This document shows, piece after piece, positions 9,801-19,152 of a stretch of 64,000 nt of DNA. The notes under the pieces were generated by a model. The model saw only the letters and a list, made by a program, of their open reading frames with translations. It did no database searches and was not told the origin of the DNA. Within the stretch, counting starts at the first letter, position 1; each line of letters begins with the position of its first letter. A program made the position numbers and the translations under genes. The stretch lies in assembly GCF_000718005.1 (NCBI RefSeq), contig NZ_JODV01000004.1, one strand, 5' to 3'. This DNA comes from Actinoalloteichus_B caeruleus. Lineage in GTDB: Bacteria > Actinomycetota > Actinomycetes > Mycobacteriales > Pseudonocardiaceae.

Positions 9801-12134
9801 AGCCTCTCCGCTCCCCGGGACGTCCAGGTCACCCTGCGCGACGGCGCGCTCCAGATCTCCGCGCGCCTCGACGAGGACGACGTCGACGACCGGGGTTGGG
9901 TCACCCACACCACCGCGAGGCTGCCCGCCGAGGACGACGACGGGCGAGCGGCGCCGGAGGGCGCGGACCCCCGGGTGCCGGCCGGGGACGACCTGCCGGA
10001 GTTGCCCACGTCCTGGGTCGTCGAGGTGCTCGCCGAACGCGGCGTCGGGGGCATGGGGTTCCCGTGGGCGGTGGAACGGCTCCGGGGTGGGCCGTCGCGG
10101 GTGGAGGCGACCGTGGTCGCCGATCCCGGGGCCGCCCCGCACAGCTGGGCCCCGCTGCTGGACGCGGCCCTGTCGACCGCGTCCGCGGTGTTCCCCGGTT
10201 CCCGGTCGCTGCGGATGCCGGCGCACATCCGCCGGGTCTGGCTGGCACCCCGCCCACCGGGCGAGGCCGTGGTCCGCGTCGAGGTCACCGATGAGGACAC
10301 CGTGGAGGTGCTGATCGGTGACCGGGAGCGGCGCCTGGTCGGCCGGATCGCCGGGCTGCGGTACGGGGTGCTCGACGGGGACATCGCCGCCTCCCACGAT
10401 CCGGGGGCGCTGCTGCACGAGGTGGCGTGGCGGCCCCGGGGTCTCCCGAGTGCCCCGGCCGGCCGGCTCCCCGGACTGGCGGTCCTCGTCGGACCGGACT
10501 CCCCGACGCGGCGGGCGGTGGGGACCGCCTTCGACGCGGCGGGCCTCCCCCACGTGGTCGTGGCGGACGCCGACGGGCTGGACGCCGCCGAGGGCGCCGA
10601 GGACGTGGCGGTGGTCGTCGTCCCCGGCGAGCACGGCGCGGACGGCGCCGGGCCGGCGGAGGCGACCAGCGCGGCGACCTGGCTGCTGGCGGACACCGCG
10701 CGGCGCCTCGCCTCGGCACCGGGTGGGAACGGCGCCCGGCTGTGGTGCGTGACCAACGCCGTCCGGGAGGCGAGGAGCACCGCGTCCCTGGTCCAGGGGG
10801 CGCTGTGGGGGCTCGGTCGCGTCGTCGGCGGGGAACACCCCGAGCTCTGGGGAGGCGTGATCGACCTCGCCGACCCGGTGCGGGACGCCGGGACCGTGGT
10901 GGACGTGCTCCGCGCGGGCCCGGGCGAGGACGTCGTCGCCGTGCGGGACGGCGCGCAGGAGGTTCCCCGGATGCGGGAGCTGGCGGGCGTCCCGACGGGG
11001 CGGGAGCCGACGTTCCGCCCCGAGGGGACCTACCTCGTCACCGGCGGGCTCGGCGCGCTCGGCCTGGAGGTCGCGCGGTGGATGGCCGGGCGGGGTGCCC
11101 GGCGGATCGTCCTGGCAGGCAGGCGCGGCCTGCCGCCCCGCGGCACCTGGGACTCGCTGTCCGATCCGGACGAGCGCGGCCGGGTGGAGGCGGTGCGCGC
11201 CCTGGAACGGCGGGGGGTGGCGGTCGTGGTGGTCGCCGTGGACCTGGCGGACAGGGACGCCTCCGCTCGCCTGCTCGACCCCTCGGCGCTGGGACTGCCC
11301 CCGATCCGGGGTGTGGTCCACGCCGCCGGGGTCCTCGACGACCGGGTGGTGCGGGAGCTCGACGCCTCGTCACTGCGCGCCGTCCTGCGCCCCAAGGTGG
11401 ACGGCGCGTGGGTACTGCACGACCTGTTCCCGCCGGGCACGGTCGACTTCCTGGTCCTGTTCTCCTCCTGCGGGCACCTCCTCGGGCTTCCCGGGCAGGC
11501 CGCCTACGGCGCGGCGAACGCGTTCCTCGACGCCGTGGCCGCGCACCGGCGGTCGCGGGGGGACCTGGCCGCGTTGAGCCTGTCCTGGACCTCGTGGCGG
11601 GGCTTGGGGATGGCGCGCAGCACCGGTGTCATCGCCGAGGAGCTGGCCGCGCGGGGCACCCGGGAGATCACCGCCACCGAGGCGTTCCCCGCGTGGGAAC
11701 TGGCCGCCCGCCACGAGCGGGCCCAGGTCGCGGTGCTGCGCACCGTCCCGCTCGGCCCGGGTGACCGACGGCCCCCGTTGTTCTCGGAGCTCGGCGTGGA
11801 CCACGCCGCCGACCAGGCCGGGGAGGGCGCTGGCGCGTCGTCACCCTCGGCACGGGAGGCCCTCGGGTCGCACGCCTCGCTCGTCGAGGAGATCAGCCGC
11901 CAGGTGGCGGAGGAGACCCGGCTCCCGGCGGACGACGTCGACCCCCGCCGGCCGCTGGTGGAGATGGGCGTGGACTCGGTGATGACCGTGCGCATCCGGC
12001 GGGCGTTGGAACGCCGGTTCGGGTTGTCGCTGCCCACCACACTGTTCTGGGACCAGCCCGACATCGACTCGGTGGCCGCGCTGCTCGTGGAGCGCGCCGG
12101 GTCGGGAGACGACACGAACGGGGAGGCACGATGA
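6876..12134 (+). CDS. Iterative type I polyketide synthase (KS-AT-DH-KR-ACP), aryl acid synthase
   Basis: 1752-aa single-module iterative PKS of the bacterial aromatic type (NcsB, MdpB, AziB, 6-methylsalicylate synthases). Seen: KS with Cys176 in DTACSSSL and His311/His351 (EAHGTGT, NIGHLEAG); AT with Ser631 in GHSVGE and a malonyl-type VAFHG region near residue 730; a DH/thioester-hydrolase-like domain with His936 in an HxxxGxxxxP motif and Asp1096 (LLDAAL); KR with TGGLGALG and Tyr1544 (QAAYGAANAF); ACP with Ser1701 in GVDSVMT. There is no ER, C-methyltransferase or thioesterase, so the acid is released by the next gene's chemistry. Expected product is a 6-methylsalicylate- or naphthoate-type acid. 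ATG 6876 follows GAAGGAGG. Its length matches the family. It is not an enediyne core PKS: no C-terminal PPTase and the order differs. Confidence 0.96.
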   Translation: MSSSEPVAVIGMACRFAGDVDSPEAFWDLLSTGGVTVDDIPEDRWESYAARGPDHAAAVRRAPGRGAFLRDVRGFDADFFGITPREAAQMDPQQRLVLEVSWEALEHAGIPPTDLAGTDTGVYVGVGSDDYGRRLLEDLPRIEAWTGIGTAHCGVANRVSHALDLRGPSMAVDTACSSSLVSLHLAVQALRAGECPVALAGGVLVITSPGLSLVLDAAGATAADGRCKTFDADADGYGRGEGAGMVVLRRLSDARRDGDRVLAVIRGSAVRQDGRTSGIMAPDGTAQARLMRRACENAGVDPSEVDYVEAHGTGTPTGDPVEAGAMASVFGRGRPPERPLLTGSVKPNIGHLEAGAGIAGVLKAVLALRHELIPPTVNLTRPNPAVAWADSGLRVVTEPTPWPRSDRPRLAGVSGYGYGGTIAHVVLAEADPPDQRRPEDPGGADPSGHGLVPTAPPALHPVSAGSAAAVRRHAGRLADRLAGVGSPLGDLGHTLARRRSHLTHRAAVVARDGAELARGLREVAEADADALVGSVLPGSALGAVWVFSGHGSQWTGMGRELLTGSPEFAATIDRIAPLFEAELGLSPRAALLGDLPRSADVVQPLIFAVQAGLAAVWSSLGLRPAAVLGHSVGEIAAAVTAGVLTLEQGARLVARRSALLRRVAGHGGMAMIRLPAEETERRLADHPDVVVAVEASPSSTVISGPAGAVAEVCARWRDQGVAVRRVDADVAFHGPAMDPLLDPLREGLSDLAPGAAALPVYGTADPDPRSAAIRDADYWALNLRGRVRFASAVAAAVEDGHRLFLEVSPHPVVEHSLRETLEHLGIDDAFVTHSLRRGRPEREALSRGLGALYCHGADVDWTRHWPGGALVDLPTTPWDRRPHWVAEHRRPSTFGAGHDPARHTLLGSRLRLTDGSGAQVWVTRLDRESRPFPGEHPVRGVEIVPAAVLLCTLLAAAGSRDDSHRIADVALRTPVSLSAPRDVQVTLRDGALQISARLDEDDVDDRGWVTHTTARLPAEDDDGRAAPEGADPRVPAGDDLPELPTSWVVEVLAERGVGGMGFPWAVERLRGGPSRVEATVVADPGAAPHSWAPLLDAALSTASAVFPGSRSLRMPAHIRRVWLAPRPPGEAVVRVEVTDEDTVEVLIGDRERRLVGRIAGLRYGVLDGDIAASHDPGALLHEVAWRPRGLPSAPAGRLPGLAVLVGPDSPTRRAVGTAFDAAGLPHVVVADADGLDAAEGAEDVAVVVVPGEHGADGAGPAEATSAATWLLADTARRLASAPGGNGARLWCVTNAVREARSTASLVQGALWGLGRVVGGEHPELWGGVIDLADPVRDAGTVVDVLRAGPGEDVVAVRDGAQEVPRMRELAGVPTGREPTFRPEGTYLVTGGLGALGLEVARWMAGRGARRIVLAGRRGLPPRGTWDSLSDPDERGRVEAVRALERRGVAVVVVAVDLADRDASARLLDPSALGLPPIRGVVHAAGVLDDRVVRELDASSLRAVLRPKVDGAWVLHDLFPPGTVDFLVLFSSCGHLLGLPGQAAYGAANAFLDAVAAHRRSRGDLAALSLSWTSWRGLGMARSTGVIAEELAARGTREITATEAFPAWELAARHERAQVAVLRTVPLGPGDRRPPLFSELGVDHAADQAGEGAGASSPSAREALGSHASLVEEISRQVAEETRLPADDVDPRRPLVEMGVDSVMTVRIRRALERRFGLSLPTTLFWDQPDIDSVAALLVERAGSGDDTNGEAR

Positions 12135-13771
12135 ACCCGGACCTGGTGGTGCCGTGGCCGGCCGATGCGGCCGAGACCCACCGGCGGAACGGTTGTTGGC
12201 TCGGTCGCCCGTTGGGGCGGTTGCCCTGGGAGTGGGCCGGGCGCTGGGGGGACCGGGTGGCCATCGTGGACGGGGAGCGGCGGTTGACCTACCGCGACCT
12301 CGCGGCCTCGGTGGACCGCCTGGCCGAGAACCTGCTGGGGCTCGGCCTGCGCCGCCACGACGCCGTCCTCGTGCAGTTGCCCAACGTGGCGGAGTTCGTG
12401 GTCGTCACGCTGGCCTGCCTCCGCGTCGGTGTCGTGCCGGTGATGATGTTGCCGCCGCACCGCGAGTACGAACTGTCGTCCATCGGCGCGCACGTGGACG
12501 CCAGGGCGGTCGTCGTCCCGGACGAATGGCGGGGGCACGACCACCAGGACCTCGCCGTGCGGGTCGCCGAGGCCCTCCCCTCCCCCGCCCGGGTGCTGGT
12601 CGTGGGGGACGACGTCCGGCCCGGGTGCCACGACGTCCGCCACCTGGCCCGCCCGGACGGGGACGAGCGGCGACGCCGCCGCACCCTGGACGCCCAGGCG
12701 CCCCCGTCCTCCGACGTGGCCCTGTTCCTGCTCTCCGGTGGCACGACGGGGGTTCCCAAGGTCATCGGGCGCACCCACGACGACTACGAGTACAACATCC
12801 GCCGGAGCGCGGATGCCTGCGGTTTCGGGGAGGGCACCGTCTACCTGGCGGTCCTGCCCGCCGGGCACAACTTCCCCCTCGCGTCACCGGGGATCCTAGG
12901 AACCCTCCACTCGGGAGGACGGGTCGTCCTGGTGCCGACCCCTAACCCGGCGGTGGTCTTCCCCGCCGTCGAGGCGGAGCGGGTCACGGTCACCTCCGCC
13001 GTCCCGGCCGTGGCGCTGCGCTGGGTGGCGGCGGCCGAGGACACCCGGCACGACCTGTCCAGCCTGCGGTTCGTCCACGTCGGTGGTTCGGTGCTGTCGC
13101 CCTCGGTGGCCGAACGCATCGGACCGGCGCTGGGCTGCCGCGTCCAGCAGGTGTACGGGATGGCGGAGGGGTTGATCTGCTACACCCCGACCGACGCGCC
13201 TCCCGAGGTGGCGCACACCACACAGGGACGCCCGATCAGCCCGTACGACGAGCTGCGCGTGGTGGACGAACGGGGCCACCCGGTGCGGCCGGGGGAGGTC
13301 GGTGAACTGCTCACCCGGGGTCCGTACACCCCGCGCGGGTACTACGGCGTCCCCGAGCAGAACGCGGTCTCCTTCACCTCCGACGGTTTCTACCGCACCG
13401 GGGACCTGGTGCGCCTCACGGCCGAGGGCGACGTCGTCGTGTGCGGACGGGTCAAGGACCTGATCAACCGGGCTGGCGAGAAGGTGTCGGCCGGTGAGAT
13501 CGAGACGCTGGTGCAGGAACTGCCGGCGGTCGCCGAGGCCGCCGCGATCGCGGCCCCCGACCCGGAGGTGGGCGAACGCGTGTGCCTGTTCGTGCGTCCC
13601 CACCCGGGACGACCGCCGTCTCTCGACGAGATCGCCGCGGCGCTGACCGCGCGCGGGGTGGCGGCGTTCAAGATCCCCGAACGCCTTGAGATCATCCGCG
13701 ACATGCCGCACACCCCGGTGGGGAAACCGGACAAACCGGCGCTGCGGGCGTTGTTGGCCGACCTCGACTGA
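12131..13771 (+). CDS. Aryl-acid AMP ligase (2,3-dihydroxybenzoate-AMP ligase family)
   Basis: 546-aa ANL-superfamily adenylating enzyme. Seen: P-loop LLSGGTTGVPKVIGRTH, the PAGHNFPLASPG segment typical of DhbE/EntE-like aryl-acid activators, VYGMAEGL, YRTGDLVRL, and the C-terminal catalytic lysine in PVGKPDKPAL. Closest functional analogues by context are NcsB2 and MdpB2, which turn the PKS acid into its CoA ester for transfer to the enediyne core. Its start overlaps the PKS stop by four bases (ATGA), so the two are translationally coupled. It is the last gene of this operon. A role in loading onto a carrier protein rather than CoA is also possible. Confidence 0.93.
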   Translation: MNPDLVVPWPADAAETHRRNGCWLGRPLGRLPWEWAGRWGDRVAIVDGERRLTYRDLAASVDRLAENLLGLGLRRHDAVLVQLPNVAEFVVVTLACLRVGVVPVMMLPPHREYELSSIGAHVDARAVVVPDEWRGHDHQDLAVRVAEALPSPARVLVVGDDVRPGCHDVRHLARPDGDERRRRRTLDAQAPPSSDVALFLLSGGTTGVPKVIGRTHDDYEYNIRRSADACGFGEGTVYLAVLPAGHNFPLASPGILGTLHSGGRVVLVPTPNPAVVFPAVEAERVTVTSAVPAVALRWVAAAEDTRHDLSSLRFVHVGGSVLSPSVAERIGPALGCRVQQVYGMAEGLICYTPTDAPPEVAHTTQGRPISPYDELRVVDERGHPVRPGEVGELLTRGPYTPRGYYGVPEQNAVSFTSDGFYRTGDLVRLTAEGDVVVCGRVKDLINRAGEKVSAGEIETLVQELPAVAEAAAIAAPDPEVGERVCLFVRPHPGRPPSLDEIAAALTARGVAAFKIPERLEIIRDMPHTPVGKPDKPALRALLADLD

Positions 13772-14642
13772 CCACGTCCCCGACCCCGAGGTGCGCTCCC
13801 ACCGGGGGCGCACCGGGGGCCGGGTCGGCGATCCAGGGTGCTCCGCTCCGCTCGGGCCGGCGCCAGCCCCGACCGCTTCCCTCGGCCGCGCCAGCACCTG
13901 GCGGGAGCGCGGACGCGGGTGGCCGCCCCTCGGCGGGCCACCCGGTCGGCCCCCGGTCCTCCGAGGTCGCCCGGGACCGGGCACCGGCCTGGCTCGTCGC
14001 GCGCCTCGGGCGCGTGAGCCGCCGAGGGTGCGAGTGGGCCCGTGCCACCACCTCGGGTGCGCCGGGTGACCCCGTTCGAGGCCACCACGTCCCGACCGCC
14101 GAGCTGGGCGCGGCCCCGTCTCCGCTCCGGTCGTCCCGGGCAGGGGTGCGGTGGGGCGTTCAGTCCGGGCCGCGGTGGGGCGTTCGGTCTGGGCGTTCCG
14201 GCTGGGCTGCGGTGGCGCGTTCACTCTGGGCGTTCCGGCTCGGGTCGCCGGCCGGCGGGAGGACCTCGTCCGGCTCATCCCGGTGGGGCGGCGTCGGCCG
14301 GTCCCCCGCTCCCGGAACGACACCGGTCCGCCCCCTGGCCACGGGAGTGCCGACCGGCCGTTCCTCACCCCGGGGAGGGTGGGACCACCGCGGCGGCGAG
14401 GCTCCGACGGCACGCTGCGCCGCCCGGGTACCGGTTGCTCGGGGACGACCCCGGCGCGGTCCGCGGCGGAGTGGCCACGGGACACGCCGGCGCCCCCGGG
14501 ACCAGTCCCGGGGCGCGTCGCCGGAAGAACGGACCGAGGGACTGGACCACCCACTACGCCTGACGGACAACCAGGCACGGTTCACCGTCCACGACCTGTC
14601 CACCGACAAGCCGATCCCGTGCGGGCCGGCGATCCGCGGGCC
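13772..14642. other. 871-bp non-coding region between convergent units
   Basis: No protein-like reading frame on either strand. It contains a degenerate tandem repeat at 14148-14248 and a short hairpin just after the ligase gene (GGTGCGC and its complement near 13791-13815). It may carry the transcription end of both flanking units. Confidence 0.55.
14148..14248. repeat. Degenerate tandem repeat, about 3 copies of a 25-38-bp unit
   Basis: Units start near 14148, 14172 and 14208 with GCGGTGGGGCGTTC or GCGGTGGCGCGTTC followed by AGTC/GGTC/ACTC and CTGGGCGTTCCGGCT in the last two. Function unknown; it lies in a gene-free gap. Confidence 0.6.
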
Positions 14643-15491
14643 TCAGTGCTCCCGGGCCCGCAGCAGTCCGCCCAGCTCCGCCGCGAACTCGTCCGGATGG
14701 GTCACGTAGCCGACGTGACCGCCGGAGAAGTGCGTGATGTCGAGGCCCAGCCGCTCGGCGAGCACCAGGTTGGGCCGGTACGGGAAGTGCTCACGGGAGT
14801 CCGCTCCCCCGGCCAGCACGAGCCGGTCCGAGACCGACCGGAGCACGTCCAGGTCCGGTCGGTGGGCCGGGTAGGGGATCACCTCGTGTTCGAACCAGAA
14901 CAGCTGGTTGCGGCGCAGGCGGTCCAGCATCTCCGCCAGGCGTTCCGGGGACTGCTCGGTGTGCGCGGGAGCCCGGGTCGACGTCGTCATCCCCATCGCC
15001 GTCCTGAACATCCGGCGCGCCTCCTCGACACCCGACCGCTGGTAGGTGGCGTGGAGGTCGCGGTAGAAGCCGAGCCAGCGCCGGGAGTCCGCCATGACCG
15101 AGGCCAGCGGCGGCTCGTGGGAGACGGCGGTGCGCAGCCCCTCCGGGTACCGCTCGACCAGCGCGAGGGCGATGATCGCCCCGGAACTGCTGCCGAACAC
15201 GTGGGCCGGCCCCGACGACAGGTGGTCCAGGAGAGCGCGGATGTCCTCGACGTCCTCCCCGATCCGCCGGTCGTCCTGGACGGGCCCCTCGAGCGTGCTG
15301 CGGGAGAAACCCCGGCGGTCGTAGGTGATCACGGTGTGCCGCCGGGCGAGCCGGTCCGCGAGCGGAGCGAACGGAGCCGCGTCACCGTTGCCGGTGGGGA
15401 TGATGAGCAGCGGCGTTCCCGACCCCCGTACCTCGTGGTACAGGCGCGCCCCGGGCACCCGGAGGAACCCCGTCCTCGGTTGGTGTTCCAC
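14643..15491 (-). CDS. Alpha/beta-hydrolase
   Basis: 282-aa alpha/beta-hydrolase fold protein. Seen: LLIIPTGNGDAA near the oxyanion region, YDRRGFSRS, the nucleophile elbow FGSSSGA, and a C-terminal HFSGGHVGYVTHPDEF holding the likely catalytic His. No signal peptide. It is the last gene of a minus-strand set (glycosyltransferase, MFS, hydrolase), 56 bp after the MFS gene. In this cluster it may be a hydrolase/thioesterase or may detoxify product; the sequence alone does not say. A lone housekeeping hydrolase is less likely given the tight spacing. Confidence 0.88.
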   Translation of the reverse strand: MEHQPRTGFLRVPGARLYHEVRGSGTPLLIIPTGNGDAAPFAPLADRLARRHTVITYDRRGFSRSTLEGPVQDDRRIGEDVEDIRALLDHLSSGPAHVFGSSSGAIIALALVERYPEGLRTAVSHEPPLASVMADSRRWLGFYRDLHATYQRSGVEEARRMFRTAMGMTTSTRAPAHTEQSPERLAEMLDRLRRNQLFWFEHEVIPYPAHRPDLDVLRSVSDRLVLAGGADSREHFPYRPNLVLAERLGLDITHFSGGHVGYVTHPDEFAAELGGLLRAREH

Positions 15492-15547
15492 GTGTCCTCC
15501 TCATGGGAGCGGCCGTGGCGGGCGTCCCACCCCCCCCGGCGCGCCGG

Positions 15548-17086
15548 TCACGGGGCGGGAGCCCTCGGGGTCGGGACGTCGCGCAGCGCGACGAGGGCGA
15601 GCCCGGTGAGCACCACGAAGGCGACCGCGCAGATGCCCGCCGCGGTGTTCAGCCCGGCGACGAAAGCCGCGCGGGCCGACTCGACCAGTGACGCCGCGAC
15701 CGGACCTGGCAGGCCCTCGGCGACGACGAGCGCGCCAGCGAGGGTCTCCCCGGCGACCGCGCCGGCGCCGGTGTCGGCGACCTCGGCCGGCAGTGCGACC
15801 CCCGAGCGGTAGACGGCCGCTCCCACGCTGCCGAGCAGCGCGATGCCCAGGGCGACACCGAGTTCCCCACTGGTCGACTGGAGGGAGGAGGCCGACCCGG
15901 CCTTCTCCGGTGGCGCCGAGGGCACCACGATGCGGGCCACGAGCGGGCCCACCGGGCTGACCCCGAAGTAGACGACGGTGAACCCGGTCATGAGGACCGG
16001 CAGCCCCGTCGTCGGCCCCACCTGAGTGAGGACGAGCATGCCGACGGCGGCGACGGTGGTGCCGATCGCGATGAGGTGCGCGGGCCGCAGCAGACCGCTG
16101 ACGGCCTGGCTGACGAAGATCCCGACCGTGAGGGCCAGGGTCGGGACGAGCACCCACAGCCCGGCCACCAGGGGCGAGAACCCCTCCACCATCTGGAGGT
16201 GCTGCGCGACGAAGAAGCCGCTCCCCGACTGCACCCCGGCGACCAGCAGGCCGATCAGCAGGGCCGCGCTGACCGCCCTGATGGAGAACAGGCGCAGGTC
16301 CAGGAGCGGGTCGTCCAGCCGCCGCTGGCGGAGGACGAACGCCAGGCCCATCAGCGCCCCGACGAGGACGGCCAGCACCGGTCCGGGCTGCCAGCCCAGC
16401 CGGGCGATCTCCTTGAGCCCGTAGATGAAGGGCAGCAACGCGCCCAGGGAGAACAGCACGCTCACCGCGTCCGGCCGGCCCGCCGAGGGGTTGGCGAACT
16501 CGGGCAGGACGGCGCGGCCGGTGACCAGCAGGAGCAGCATGATCGGCACGGCGACGAGGAAGACCGAACCCCACCAGAACCACTGCAACAACACCCCGCC
16601 GAGGACGGGTCCGAGCGCGACGCCGGCGGTCAGGGAGGCCGCCCACACCGAGATGGCGATGCCGCGCTGCCGGGCGTCGCGGAACATGACCATGATCAGG
16701 GCGAGGCTGGAGGGCACGATCGTCGCCCCGGCCACCCCCAGCGCCGCGCGGGAGGCGATGAGCATCTCGGGCGAGGAGGAGTAGGCGGCGACGACGGAGA
16801 CGACGGCGAACACGGCGGCGCCGACGAGCAGCAGCCGCCGGCGTCCGATGCGGTCACCGAGGGTGCCCATCGTGACCAGGAACCCGGCGGTGAGGAAACC
16901 GTAGGCGTCGGTGATCCACAGTTGCTGGCTGGCGCTCGCGGACAGCGTCGCGGTCAGTTCCGGCAGGGCCAGGAACAACACCCCGATGTCCAGCATCGTC
17001 ATCATCGTGGGCAGCGCCAGCACCGCCAACGCCAACCATTCCCTCCGGCCCGCCGTGGACGGCGGACCACCAGCGGACACGGGCAT
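15548..17086 (-). CDS. MFS drug exporter (DHA2-like, 14 transmembrane segments)
   Basis: 512-aa integral membrane proton antiporter of the EmrB/QacA type. Seen: hydrophobic segments throughout, motif A in LGDRIGRRRLLL, motif C-like GVALGPVLGG, and a loop between halves. ATG 17086 follows GAGGAGGAGAGC. Relatives in enediyne clusters (for example SgcB) export the product, so this is the likely self-resistance pump. It lies between the glycosyltransferase and the hydrolase on the same strand, consistent with one transcript. Confidence 0.94.
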   Translation of the reverse strand: MPVSAGGPPSTAGRREWLALAVLALPTMMTMLDIGVLFLALPELTATLSASASQQLWITDAYGFLTAGFLVTMGTLGDRIGRRRLLLVGAAVFAVVSVVAAYSSSPEMLIASRAALGVAGATIVPSSLALIMVMFRDARQRGIAISVWAASLTAGVALGPVLGGVLLQWFWWGSVFLVAVPIMLLLLVTGRAVLPEFANPSAGRPDAVSVLFSLGALLPFIYGLKEIARLGWQPGPVLAVLVGALMGLAFVLRQRRLDDPLLDLRLFSIRAVSAALLIGLLVAGVQSGSGFFVAQHLQMVEGFSPLVAGLWVLVPTLALTVGIFVSQAVSGLLRPAHLIAIGTTVAAVGMLVLTQVGPTTGLPVLMTGFTVVYFGVSPVGPLVARIVVPSAPPEKAGSASSLQSTSGELGVALGIALLGSVGAAVYRSGVALPAEVADTGAGAVAGETLAGALVVAEGLPGPVAASLVESARAAFVAGLNTAAGICAVAFVVLTGLALVALRDVPTPRAPAP

Positions 17087-17198
17087 GCTCTCTCCTCCTC
17101 GACGTGGGTTCCTGGTCGTCCCGGTCGCCGCCGGGAGCCGGTGGTGGCTCCCGACGGCCGGAACCGACGCGGCCGGCGGGCCGCGGGTGTCACCGCCG

Positions 17199-18599
17199 TC
17201 AGCGGCGTTCCGCCGTCATCCCCTCCAGCAGGGGCACCACGTCGGCGGGGCTGGGCATCGCCAACCAGGACTCCCGGACGTCGCGGGCGCCCCGCTGGAA
17301 GGAGGGGTCCTCGACGACGGCGGTGATCATCCGCCCGATGTCCTCGACGGAGGTGGTGCGGTGGTTCAGGCGCAGGCCGGCACCCCGCGCGACCACGTAG
17401 TCGGCGGTGAGGGTGGCCTCGAGCTTCTTCGCGGGCAGTTCCCACGAGGTGACCTTCTCGACGACGTCCTCGCTGATGCCGAACTCGAAACCGACGCGGT
17501 AGGTGCCGTCCCCGGGGCCCCGGGGATCGACCTCCACCGGGCGCATCATCAGGGTCTCGCCGGTGTCGCAGACGATCTGCGGAACCCTCATGGCGGCGGG
17601 CGCGGCGAAGGTGCCGATGCCACCGTGGTGGATCAACGCCGAGCAGGTGGGCATCAGGTGGGTCAGCGGCACCCACTCGATGACGCGGACATTGTCGGGA
17701 ATCCGATCGACGCCCTCCAACTGCGGCTCGTTGAGGGTCGCGACCAGCTCGACGTCGAGGTCCGCGACGGCCTCCAGGATCATCGGGGTCCGCCCCCAGT
17801 CCCCCTTGATGAACCGGCGGGTGGACTCGCCGAGGGACAGCGCCACCCTCGGCCGCTCCGGCCGGTCGGTCAACCAACGGGGGAAGGCCTCCGCCCCGTT
17901 GTAGGGAACGTAGCGCATGGCCAGCGTCGTGGTGCTGGTCGGCAGCACCATGCCCGGCGGCATCGGGTCCATGCTCCACTGGCCGTACAGGAGCTCGTCG
18001 TCGATCTCCATGCCGTACTTCTCCGCCAACGGGGTCATGAGCTCGACCTGCGGGTTCGGGGAGAGCCCCGCCGCGAGGAGTTCGGTCCCGCGCTCGGCCA
18101 GCCGGTCGAGGCTCCAGGCCAGGATGTCCGGGCCGATCAGCATCCGGGCGTGGGCCGCGCCGCACGCGCGGGCCGCGAACGGCCCGCAGGCGAAGGTCGG
18201 GTCCCAGATCACCAGGTCCGGCTTCCACTGGCGTGCGAAGTCGATGAGTTCGTCGGCGTAGGGCAGGTCCGTGCGGATGTAGTCGGAGATCGGGTTCAGC
18301 AACCACTGGTAGTAGGCGATCCAGTGCTCGCGGCCCTGCTCGTCGAGCCCGAGGGCGTCGGCGTACCGGAGGACCTCCTCGGGGTGGGCGGGTGCCCGCG
18401 CGTCGGGCCGCGTCCGCGCCTCGTCCACGGAGGCGTCCCCGAGCCCGACCGGGGTGAGCCCGGCGGCCGTGACCGATCCCTCGAACCGCGCGTGGGTGGC
18501 CACCCGGACCTCGTGGCCCGCGCTCTGGAGCCCCCAGGCGAGCGGCACGGCCGGCCAGAAGTGGGCGTGCGACGGGTAGACGATGAACAGCACTCGCAT
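17199..18599 (-). CDS. Glycosyltransferase (GT-B, antibiotic/activator-dependent family)
   Basis: 466-aa GT1-type glycosyltransferase like those that attach deoxysugars to polyketides. Seen: N-terminal MRVLFIVYPSHAHFWPAVPL, DLVIWDPTFACGPFAARACG acceptor-domain region, and the C-terminal donor-sugar signature HHGGIGTFAAPAAMRVPQ. ATG 18599 follows GGAGGAGACCCC. It is the only glycosyltransferase in the window. No DesVIII-like P450 activator is seen: the P450 that starts divergently at 19153 keeps its heme cysteine and so is probably catalytic. Likely donor is the product of the epimerase at 21421-22395, if that is a cluster sugar gene. Confidence 0.92.
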   Translation of the reverse strand: MRVLFIVYPSHAHFWPAVPLAWGLQSAGHEVRVATHARFEGSVTAAGLTPVGLGDASVDEARTRPDARAPAHPEEVLRYADALGLDEQGREHWIAYYQWLLNPISDYIRTDLPYADELIDFARQWKPDLVIWDPTFACGPFAARACGAAHARMLIGPDILAWSLDRLAERGTELLAAGLSPNPQVELMTPLAEKYGMEIDDELLYGQWSMDPMPPGMVLPTSTTTLAMRYVPYNGAEAFPRWLTDRPERPRVALSLGESTRRFIKGDWGRTPMILEAVADLDVELVATLNEPQLEGVDRIPDNVRVIEWVPLTHLMPTCSALIHHGGIGTFAAPAAMRVPQIVCDTGETLMMRPVEVDPRGPGDGTYRVGFEFGISEDVVEKVTSWELPAKKLEATLTADYVVARGAGLRLNHRTTSVEDIGRMITAVVEDPSFQRGARDVRESWLAMPSPADVVPLLEGMTAERR

Positions 18600-19152
18600 G
18601 GGGTCTCCTCCGGAACGTGTCGGCCCCGCCCGGCGACGGCGGGCCGCGAACGGCGTCGGGCGGCGGTCGCCGACGGAAAACGGTCCGCCACTGCTGTCGG
18701 CCAGTCGAAATCGCGCTCATCATGGTTCGCGGCGAGGAGACCGACCGCACCTTCCAGAATGCGCTCCGGCCCGCTGGGCCGGAATGGTGTTCGGGGCCGC
18801 GTCGCGAACGGTTCCGCGCGCGGTCCCGCCACGCGGGGAGCCCGCTTCCCGGTCCCTGGCCTCGGGTTTCGGCGATTCGCTCCCCGCACGCAGGAAGAAC
18901 CGAGGACGCGCGTCGATTGCTAGGTTGGGCGTGGTGATCGGGGCGGGCCGGTTCACGGTCACCACTCGATCCCGGTGGTCCGCACCATTTCGACGGACCC
19001 ACCCCGAATTCCCCTGAACCGGATCTCCCTTTCCCGGTGGTTCCCCGGACGTCGATTCCGGTGGATTCGCGTGGGAGTCCGGGACCACTGACGAGGAACC
19101 GCCCAGGGCCCGTGGGTCACGAGCGAGGACCGAGAGGAAGAGCTGAGCCGTC
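18600..19152. other. 553-bp divergent promoter region
   Basis: Lies between the glycosyltransferase (minus) and the P450 (plus) and should carry both promoters. I see no gene and no clear operator. Confidence 0.55.

Noticed and set aside
8739..11321. 860-codon open frame on the minus strand opposite the PKS
   Set aside because: Composition (Arg, Gly, His, Pro) is that of the reverse frame of GC-rich coding DNA; the PKS domains on the plus strand are unambiguous.
6876..12134. PKS as enediyne core synthase
   Set aside because: Domain order is KS-AT-DH-KR-ACP with C-terminal ACP; enediyne PKSs have an internal ACP and a C-terminal PPTase domain.
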